Shown here: positions 6,864 through 11,560 of the stretch, in pieces
Layout: the number at the start of each line of letters is the position of its first letter
Numbering within the stretch: the first letter of the stretch is position 1
Source of the DNA: Bacteroidales bacterium UBA1800
GTDB lineage: Bacteria; Bacteroidota; Bacteroidia; Bacteroidales; VadinHA17
Reading direction: 5' to 3'
Length of the DNA stretch: 11,560 bases
Assembly: GCA_002319915.1 (NCBI GenBank)
Contig: DCFQ01000039.1
Span: 34,418 to 45,977 of the forward strand
Made by a program: the position numbers and the translations under genes
Notes under the pieces: model-generated
Told to the model about the DNA's origin: nothing
Databases searched by the model: none
The model's input: the letters and a program-made list of their open reading frames with translations, nothing else

Positions 6864-8338
6864 TTGTCGCTGTTCGTGAAAAAAACCGAAAGTAACCTGT
6901 CCTTGTATTGTGCATACCCGATAAAAAGTGCAATCAGAAGAGTATTGATCAAAAGCTCGCTGATCAGGCCCGGGTATTTGAAATAGCGTCCGAAAATCAC
7001 CATTGCAATGGCCATTGCGAAATACGGAATGAACTGCTTCATGTTATAGTGAACCTTGTACCTGCTTTCCGCAAAAAAGAATGAAGCAATGATCATTGCT
7101 CCGTATGAGAATATGTGCGCCCATGCTGAAGCCATGTACCCGTACGCAGGTATGAAGACAACGTTTATAACTATCGTGATCACAGCTCCTATCAACGTAA
7201 TATAGACGGCATAAAGAGTCATGTCGTTAAGCTTGTACCAAATGCTGTGATTAATGTAAATCCCGTAAAACAGGTATGCCATGCTTATTATCGGGACAAC
7301 CACGATAGCTTCCCGGTAAGTGAAGGCAATGATATATTTAAATCCTGATATATAAAGGTTTATACCCAGGAATACCAGAAGCATGACGATAATGAAGTAT
7401 TTCATAACAAAGGAATATGTTTCCTTTGCATCCTTATGCTTTGCCCGTTCAAAAAAGAAAGGTTCCGCAGCAAACCTGAACATCTGTATGAACAGGGCCA
7501 TCAATACACCTATCTTATAACCTGCACCGTATTTGCCGACCACAGACAACCCGTCATCGCCCATCATCCGCCTGAGAAGTACCTTGTCAAGAGCATCGTT
7601 TATCGTTCCGCTGAGCCCTGCCAGCAATAAAGGGAATGAATAGCTTACCATCCTGTACCAAAGTCCGGCATCGAACCTGAACTTAATATTGAAGATGAAC
7701 GGCGTCAGCATTAAAAGTGTACAGCTGCTCGATATCAGGTTTGCCAGGAAAACATATCCCACTTTATAATCAGGATTATAAATCTCCCTGAACCAGCCAT
7801 GGCTCTTTTCCCATATCCCTGGTGCAATCTTAAGCAGAAAGACCACGAGCCCAATTGTTATTACCACGTTTGCCAGCTTGATAACGCTGAAAATGCCCGG
7901 CCTGTTCTCATTTCTCAATCTTGCGAACGGTATTGCCGCAACAGCATCAATTGCCACTATTCCTGCAAACATCCTAATATAATCGTGATTATTGCTGTAC
8001 TTCATTACGGCAGAAACCGGCCCGATAAAAAGATTTATAAGGATAACGAAGAGGCCCGAAGTCATCAGAAGGCTGATCAGCGCCGTGCTGTACACTTTCT
8101 GTGGATAGTCACTTTTCTGCACAAACCGGAAAAAACCCGTTTCCATGCCATAGGTAAGGATAACCATGAGCATGACCATCCAGGCATATAGCTCCGTTAT
8201 AATCCCATAATTGCTTGTGCTGTTATAAAAGATCCTCGTATAGAACGGAGTCATTACAGCATAATGCAGAAACCTCGGAATTATAGTTCCAAGCCCGTAA
8301 ACAATCGTTTGTCCTGCCAGCTTTCTGACTTCCTTCAT
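6860..8338 (-). CDS. Polysaccharide/oligosaccharide flippase of the MOP (Wzx/PST) superfamily
   Basis: A 492-aa polytopic inner-membrane protein that probably moves undecaprenyl-linked oligosaccharides to the periplasmic face. It starts GQTIVYGLGTIIPRFLHYAV followed by TPFYTRIF, the usual N-terminus of Bacteroidetes polysaccharide-synthesis flippases. It has about 12-14 hydrophobic segments, for example near 50-65, 85-105, 205-225, 330-350, 365-385 and 445-470. A loop with DALDKVLLRRMMGDDGLSVVGKYGAGYKIG near 248-275 carries the conserved charged helix seen in the family. It is the first gene of the minus-strand cluster, with a TATATTTG promoter box 17 nt upstream. No glycosyltransferase or polymerase gene is adjacent, so the glycan (lipopolysaccharide, capsule or other) cannot be named. 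MurJ is less likely from the N-terminal sequence. Confidence 0.93.
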   Translation of the reverse strand: MKEVRKLAGQTIVYGLGTIIPRFLHYAVMTPFYTRIFYNSTSNYGIITELYAWMVMLMVILTYGMETGFFRFVQKSDYPQKVYSTALISLLMTSGLFVILINLFIGPVSAVMKYSNNHDYIRMFAGIVAIDAVAAIPFARLRNENRPGIFSVIKLANVVITIGLVVFLLKIAPGIWEKSHGWFREIYNPDYKVGYVFLANLISSSCTLLMLTPFIFNIKFRFDAGLWYRMVSYSFPLLLAGLSGTINDALDKVLLRRMMGDDGLSVVGKYGAGYKIGVLMALFIQMFRFAAEPFFFERAKHKDAKETYSFVMKYFIIVMLLVFLGINLYISGFKYIIAFTYREAIVVVPIISMAYLFYGIYINHSIWYKLNDMTLYAVYITLIGAVITIVINVVFIPAYGYMASAWAHIFSYGAMIIASFFFAESRYKVHYNMKQFIPYFAMAIAMVIFGRYFKYPGLISELLINTLLIALFIGYAQYKDRLLSVFFTNSDK

Positions 8339-8355
8339 CCCTGAAATAATTCCGG

Positions 8356-8363
8356 CAAATATA
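8356..8363 (-). promoter_or_regulatory. Putative -7 promoter element for the flippase-led cluster
   Basis: Minus-strand TATATTTG matches the Bacteroidetes -7 consensus TAnnTTTG exactly. It lies 17 nt before the flippase ATG, implying a leader of about ten bases. I do not see a clear TTTG -33 element at the expected distance upstream, so the promoter would be weak or depend on an activator. Confidence 0.6.
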
Positions 8364-8391
8364 GCTCTAATGATTTAACATGAAGACCATA

Positions 8392-8408
8392 TTGATACTC
8401 AAGCTTGA
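8392..8408. repeat. Overlapping palindromes, possible operator
   Basis: TTGA-TAC-TCAA (8392-8402) overlaps the perfect 10-nt palindrome TCAAGCTTGA (8399-8408). They lie about 30-45 nt upstream of the minus-strand -7 element. The arrangement fits a dimeric regulator site but could be chance in AT-rich DNA. Confidence 0.35.
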
Positions 8409-8422
8409 AAATCGCGCATTTT
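8408..8422. repeat. AAAAT-CGCGC-ATTTT inverted repeat
   Basis: Five-base inverted arms AAAAT and ATTTT flank a GC-only centre in an otherwise AT-rich spacer, directly abutting the palindrome at 8399-8408. The stem is too short and AT-rich for a terminator, and no T tract follows. It may be a protein-binding site. Confidence 0.3.
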
Positions 8423-8428
8423 AAAACC

Positions 8429-8439
8429 TGATATTATCA
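8429..8439. repeat. TGATATTATCA palindrome at the -33 position of the plus-strand promoter
   Basis: A perfect 11-nt palindrome (TGATA-T-TATCA) starts 36 nt after a related TGATAC-TCAAG sequence at 8393-8403; both can be written TGATA, 1-3 bases, TCAAG. It occupies the place where the -33 element of the plus-strand promoter would be expected, which would suit a repressor or activator site. Confidence 0.35.
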
Positions 8440-8457
8440 AGTTCGTTCAAAGTTAAA

Positions 8458-8465
8458 TATCTTTG
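8458..8465 (+). promoter_or_regulatory. Putative -7 promoter element for the cyclophilin-pheS-regulator unit
   Basis: TATCTTTG matches TAnnTTTG. With transcription starting about 7 nt downstream, the leader to ATG 8508 would be roughly 35 nt. A possible TTG start codon at 8463 falls inside this element, an extra reason to prefer the ATG at 8508. A TTTG -33 element is not evident; a TTTGCAG direct repeat (8462-8468, 8474-8480) follows. Confidence 0.6.
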
Positions 8466-8507
8466 CAGTCACATTTGCAGAACGTTATTAACCAAAACTC
8501 CGTATTG

Positions 8508-9323
8508 ATGAACAAAGCGTTAAGGCTCATTGTACTCTTACTGGCTGCTGCTGCCCTTGTGTCCTGCTCTTTTTCCGGAAAGGGTGATGATACGCTGGTG
8601 TTGCTCAAGACCAGCATGGGAGACATGAAATTACGGCTCTATAACAGTACCCCGGTCCACAGGGACAATTTCCTTAAGCTTGTCGATATGGGATTTTATA
8701 ACGGCGTCTCTTTTCACCGCGTCATAAGCCACTTCATGATCCAGGCAGGGGATCCTGCAACCAGGACCGGGCTCACAAAGGAACAGCTCGACACGCTTGC
8801 GACATACACTATTCCTGCTGAATTTGACCCTCAGCATTTCCATAAAAGAGGGGCTCTAGCAGCGGCAAGGGAAGGCAACGATGTAAATCCGGAAATGAGA
8901 TCCTCCGGCACCCAGTTTTATATTGTCCAGGGAATCCAACTCTCCGATGAAGAACTGAATTCAGTCGAAGCAAAGATCAACGGAAATATAAAACAGGCCT
9001 TGTTTTCAAGGCTCATTTTTGAAACTGCCGACAGTGCGAAGAGATCTGGTGCACCTCTCCAGGAAGGGCAGGTGCAGGAGCTTGCTTCGCTTAAAATGTT
9101 TGATTACATGTCTTCCCATCCCGAATTCCGGCTCACTGATGAGCAAAGGACAGTATATAAAACCATTGGAGGCGTTCCCCGTCTCGATCAGACCTATACG
9201 GTTTTTGGCGAGGTAACGGAAGGACTTGAGGTTATCGATAAGATCGCGTCAGTTCCGACGGATCAGTCAGACAAGCCTCTCGCCGACGTCAGGATCATAA
9301 AAATGAAAGTCATTAACCGATAA
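8508..9323 (+). CDS. Cyclophilin-type peptidyl-prolyl cis-trans isomerase lipoprotein
   Basis: Predicted lipid-anchored PPIase, 271 aa from ATG 8508. It begins MNKALRLIVLLLAAAALVSC, a lipoprotein signal with lipobox LVSC (Cys20); an upstream TTG start at 8463 would put 15 residues before the signal and lies in the promoter box, so I reject it. Cyclophilin signatures are VSFHRVI (67-73, with the catalytic Arg71), FMIQAGDP (76-83), SSGTQFYIVQG (132-142) and the late strand DQTYTVFGEVTEGLEVIDKI (227-246). Between the last two lies a charged helical insertion of about 75 residues (143-218) absent from compact cyclophilins. The product would speed proline isomerisation during folding of periplasmic or outer-membrane proteins. 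It leads a probable operon with pheS, 26 nt downstream. Confidence 0.93.
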   Translation: MNKALRLIVLLLAAAALVSCSFSGKGDDTLVLLKTSMGDMKLRLYNSTPVHRDNFLKLVDMGFYNGVSFHRVISHFMIQAGDPATRTGLTKEQLDTLATYTIPAEFDPQHFHKRGALAAAREGNDVNPEMRSSGTQFYIVQGIQLSDEELNSVEAKINGNIKQALFSRLIFETADSAKRSGAPLQEGQVQELASLKMFDYMSSHPEFRLTDEQRTVYKTIGGVPRLDQTYTVFGEVTEGLEVIDKIASVPTDQSDKPLADVRIIKMKVINR

Positions 9324-9349
9324 TAAACTCCCTTTCAAATAATAGTAGT

Positions 9350-10390
9350 ATGCTGGAAAAAATCAAAAATCTTCTCTCGCAGATCTCATCATTTAATGTT
9401 TCTTCAGCGGATGATCTTGAATCTTTCCGCCTCAGGTTTCTCAGCAAGAAAGGGATGATATCAGTACTTTTTGACGATTTCCGTAATGTGCCCGCACAGG
9501 AAAAGAAGGAAATCGGCATGAAGCTCAATGAGCTTAAGCAGGCAGCGATGGATGCCTACAACAGAATGAAAGATCAGCTTCAGCAGTCCGATGATGTTAA
9601 AACTGAAAATGATCTTACGCGTCCGGCAAATCCTTTCCCTTCAGGTTCGCGGCATCCCATTTCCATTGTCAGGAAAGAGATAATAGACATCTTTTCCAGG
9701 ATCGGATTTACTGTTTCAGAAGGTCCTGAAATTGAAGATGATAACCATGTATTCACAAAGCTGAATTTTGCCCCGGAACATCCGGCCCGGGATATGCAGG
9801 ATACATTCTATATTTCCCGGATCTCCCCGGAAGATTCAAATCCCGGAGACATATTGCTCAGGACTCATACCTCGTCCGTCCAGGTCAGGGTTATGGAGAA
9901 CCAGAAGCCGCCGATAAGGACCATCTCGCCCGGCAGGGTATTCAGGAATGAAGCGATCTCTGCGAGGGCCCATTGTATTTTCCACCAGATCGAAGGCCTT
10001 TACATCGACGAAAATGTATCTTATGCGGACCTAAGGCAGACACTCCTGTTCTTTGCAAGGGAGTTGTTCGGAAAGGAGACCCGGATAAGGCTTCGCCCTT
10101 CATATTTTCCTTTCACCGAACCTTCTGCCGAGATGGATGTAAGCTGCAGGATCTGCGGCGGTAAAGGCTGTAATGTATGTAAGTATACCGGCTGGCTCGA
10201 ACTTCTCGGATGCGGCATGGTCCATCCGAATGTTCTGGAAGCCTGCAATATAGACAGTAACAAATATACCGGGTTTGCTTTTGGAATGGGGATTGAAAGG
10301 GCTGCAATGCTTAAGTACCAGGTAAACGACCTCAGGCTCTATTTTGAAAATGACCTCAGGTTCCTGGACCAATTCAAGGCATCATTTTAA
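9350..10390 (+). CDS. pheS: Phenylalanine--tRNA ligase alpha subunit
   Basis: Catalytic subunit of the (alpha-beta)2 class II synthetase that charges tRNA-Phe; 346 aa, normal length. The N-terminal coiled coil (about 1-85) that contacts tRNA is followed by the class II core: SEGPEIEDDNHVFTKLNFAPEHPARD (region 123-148), the HTS motif at 173-175, motif 2 from R197 (RVFRNEAISARAHC), FHQIEG (211-216) and motif 3 GFAFGMGIER (308-317). Cys266, Cys269, Cys274 and Cys277 in CRICGGKGCNVCKYTGW form a likely zinc knuckle; I recall this and NEAISARAHC as usual in Bacteroidetes PheS. The start at 9350 is the first ATG after the tandem TAATAA stops of the upstream gene. pheT is not adjacent, so the beta subunit must be encoded elsewhere. 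Confidence 0.98.
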   Translation: MLEKIKNLLSQISSFNVSSADDLESFRLRFLSKKGMISVLFDDFRNVPAQEKKEIGMKLNELKQAAMDAYNRMKDQLQQSDDVKTENDLTRPANPFPSGSRHPISIVRKEIIDIFSRIGFTVSEGPEIEDDNHVFTKLNFAPEHPARDMQDTFYISRISPEDSNPGDILLRTHTSSVQVRVMENQKPPIRTISPGRVFRNEAISARAHCIFHQIEGLYIDENVSYADLRQTLLFFARELFGKETRIRLRPSYFPFTEPSAEMDVSCRICGGKGCNVCKYTGWLELLGCGMVHPNVLEACNIDSNKYTGFAFGMGIERAAMLKYQVNDLRLYFENDLRFLDQFKASF

Positions 10391-10424
10391 ACAGACGTCA
10401 CGGTTTCATTGTTACCCGGAATAA

Positions 10425-11165
10425 ATGAAGCCAAAAAATCAAGAACAGATGAAAGAAAAAGAACTTAATATACCCCTTTGCGGAAGTTGCGCCCTCGAGA
10501 ACGGAGCGATTTTCAAGCATCTGACAGCCGAGCAAGTTCAGATGCTGAATTTTGAGAAGGAATTCAGGCAATACAAAAGGGGAGATGAACTTTACAAGGA
10601 AGGCAACCGCATAAGCGGCTTTTACTGCATCCACAGCGGTATAATAAAGGTTTTCAAGACAGGCTTTGACGGTAAGGAACAGATCATCAGGTTTGCCAAG
10701 GCAGGGGAGATCATTGCCTACAGGAGCGTTCTCAGCAATGAAGTGGCATGCACTTCCGCCAAGGTTATCGAAGATTGCATGGTTTGCTTTATACCAGCTG
10801 AAATACTTATATCGCTCGTCAGGACAAATTCAACTTATGCTCTTGAGATGCTTAAGCTTGCCTGTCATGAGCTGGGGGAGGCCAATTCATTCATCACAGA
10901 TATCGCCCAGAAGACCGTTCGTGAACGGCTTGCCGAAATACTTCTTTTCCTGGTAAATGATTTTGGCCTGGACGACGAAAATTTCCTTAAGATCTCCCTG
11001 ACCCGCGAAGAGCTCGCAAACATTGTCGGCACCGCTACCGAATCAGTGATAAGGCTCCTTTCCGAATTCAAGAACGATCAGCTGGTTGAGCTCAATGGCA
11101 GAAGGATAAAGATACTCGATAAAAGAGGGCTTGAAAAAATAAGCAATGTTCTTGCAAGGTCCTGA
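10425..11165 (+). CDS. Crp/Fnr-family transcriptional regulator
   Basis: A 246-aa DNA-binding regulator with an N-terminal cyclic-nucleotide-binding-type beta barrel (about 30-130; YKRGDELYKEGNRISGFYCIHSG at 50-72 is the typical opening), a dimerisation helix (about 134-180) and a C-terminal winged helix. The recognition region LTREELANIVGTATESVIRLLSEF (192-215) resembles the FNR/CRP HTH, with Glu206 and Arg210 in the E..(S)R DNA-contact pattern of the family. N-terminal CGSC (Cys19, Cys22) and further Cys68, Cys109, Cys118 and Cys121 recall FNR, but the third N-terminal Cys of the FNR iron-sulfur site is missing. The effector is unknown. It lies 34 nt after pheS with no visible promoter, so read-through is likely. 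ATG 10449 is a possible alternative start that keeps all Cys residues. Confidence 0.92.
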   Translation: MKPKNQEQMKEKELNIPLCGSCALENGAIFKHLTAEQVQMLNFEKEFRQYKRGDELYKEGNRISGFYCIHSGIIKVFKTGFDGKEQIIRFAKAGEIIAYRSVLSNEVACTSAKVIEDCMVCFIPAEILISLVRTNSTYALEMLKLACHELGEANSFITDIAQKTVRERLAEILLFLVNDFGLDDENFLKISLTREELANIVGTATESVIRLLSEFKNDQLVELNGRRIKILDKRGLEKISNVLARS

Positions 11166-11180
11166 TCAACGCCCTGACTC

Positions 11181-11560
11181 TTAAAAGAGATTCCCTGTCT
11201 GTTCCCGCCTCATCTGGCGGCCAAGATGACGGTAAGCATGCTCTGTGGCTTCCCTTCCCCTCGGCGTCCTTTTCAGGAATCCCTCCTTTATCAGGAACGG
11301 CTCGTATACTTCTTCGATGGTTCCGCTTTCTTCGCCGACAGCTGTCGAGATCGTATTCAATCCCACGGGCCCGCCACCGAATTTATCAATTATTGCCGAC
11401 AATATCCGGTTGTCCATCTCGTCGAGGCCGTACTGGTCAATATTAAGAGCGTTCAGCCCGAACCTCGTGATCTCCATATCAATCCTTCCGGATCCTTTCA
11501 CCTGGGCAAAATCCCTGATCCTGCGCAGCAGCGCATTTGCGATACGGGGCGTTCCGCGGC
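11181..11560 (-). CDS. ruvB: Holliday junction branch-migration ATPase RuvB, C-terminal part (cut by window edge)
   Basis: The frame is open from the TAA stop at 11183-11181 to the window edge, giving 125 residues of the C-terminus; the gene continues beyond 11560. It reads RGTPRIANALLRRIRDFAQ at the start, which carries the sensor-2 arginine of the AAA+ domain. Next come LDEMDNRILSAIIDKFGGGPVGL and VGEESGTIEEVYEPFLIKEG, then FLKRTPRGREATEHAYRHLG, the conserved RuvB winged-helix DNA-binding domain. RuvB hexamers drive branch migration with RuvA during recombination. It converges on the Crp/Fnr gene with only 15 nt between stop codons and no visible terminator hairpin. A GTG near 11501 is an internal valine codon, not a start. 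Confidence 0.96.
   Translation of the reverse strand, partial: RGTPRIANALLRRIRDFAQVKGSGRIDMEITRFGLNALNIDQYGLDEMDNRILSAIIDKFGGGPVGLNTISTAVGEESGTIEEVYEPFLIKEGFLKRTPRGREATEHAYRHLGRQMRREQTGNLF

Larger units (their letters stand above)
8339..8507. promoter_or_regulatory. Divergent intergenic promoter region
   Basis: This 169-nt AT-rich gap separates the start of the flippase gene (minus) from the start of the cyclophilin gene (plus) and must hold the promoters of both transcription units. It carries one TAnnTTTG box on each strand and at least four short palindromes between them, listed separately. I see no small ORF, tRNA or strong terminator hairpin here. Confidence 0.75.

Noticed and set aside
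8408..8422. Intrinsic terminator in the divergent spacer
   Set aside because: The stem is only five A-T pairs with no T tract, and no transcription unit ends here.
8463..8507. TTG start at 8463 for the cyclophilin gene
   Set aside because: The codon is part of a TAnnTTTG promoter element and would place 15 residues before the lipoprotein signal.
11166..11180. Bidirectional terminator between the Crp/Fnr gene and ruvB
   Set aside because: The 15-nt gap has no inverted repeat with a T tract on either strand.
1..11560. Mobile element, defence system, CRISPR array or RNA gene
   Set aside because: I saw no transposase, integrase, regularly spaced array, tRNA cloverleaf or defence-type domain; all genes except DUF4292 and the TPR protein have well-known housekeeping or regulatory families.

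Overview
The window reads as a chromosomal housekeeping stretch from a member of the Bacteroidota, most likely class Bacteroidia; I cannot place it lower. The evidence is the phylum-typical protein versions (PheS with NEAISARAHC in motif 2 and a four-Cys knuckle, YbeY with HGVLHLCGYDD, a DUF4292-type lipoprotein, a flippase of the Bacteroidetes LPS/polysaccharide family), a local gene order (flippase, dut, TPR, DUF4292, EnvC) that I recall from this phylum, and two TAnnTTTG motifs, the -7 element of Bacteroidetes promoters. Coding density is very high, arginine is often AGG, and base composition looks uniform. I see no mobile element, RNA gene, CRISPR array or sign of recent transfer.

Layout. 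Positions 1-32 hold the edge of a short intergenic repeat. From 8338 down to 33 on the minus strand is one tightly packed eight-gene cluster, in transcription order: polysaccharide flippase, dut, TPR lipoprotein, DUF4292 lipoprotein, EnvC-like coiled-coil/degenerate LytM protein, RsbW-like ATPase, ybeY and mnmG. Junctions are ATGA, TTGA, 13-nt and 22-nt overlaps or a 1-nt gap; the only sizeable gap (39 nt) is between the EnvC-like gene and the RsbW-like gene. Two genes (DUF4292 and ybeY) appear to start with TTG. Positions 8339-8507 are a divergent promoter region with a TAnnTTTG box on each strand and several short palindromes between them. From 8508 to 11165 on the plus strand are a cyclophilin-type lipoprotein, pheS and a Crp/Fnr-family regulator, closely spaced and probably co-transcribed. 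The 3' end of ruvB (minus strand, cut by the window edge) converges on the regulator with a 15-nt gap.

How the genes fit together. The first five genes of the minus cluster, apart from dut, are envelope genes: a glycan-lipid flippase, two predicted outer-membrane lipoproteins and a predicted amidase activator. The last three deal with regulation by protein binding (RsbW-like), rRNA maturation (YbeY) and tRNA wobble modification (MnmG). The plus-strand set joins periplasmic protein folding, tRNA charging and transcription control. I found no convincing new multi-gene system. The points most worth a second look are the DUF4292 lipoprotein as a possible lipoprotein-sorting factor, the orphan RsbW-like ATPase, the Cys pattern of the Crp/Fnr protein, the palindrome-rich divergent promoter, the Shine-Dalgarno-like sequences at ybeY and mnmG, and the 7-nt repeat at the left edge.
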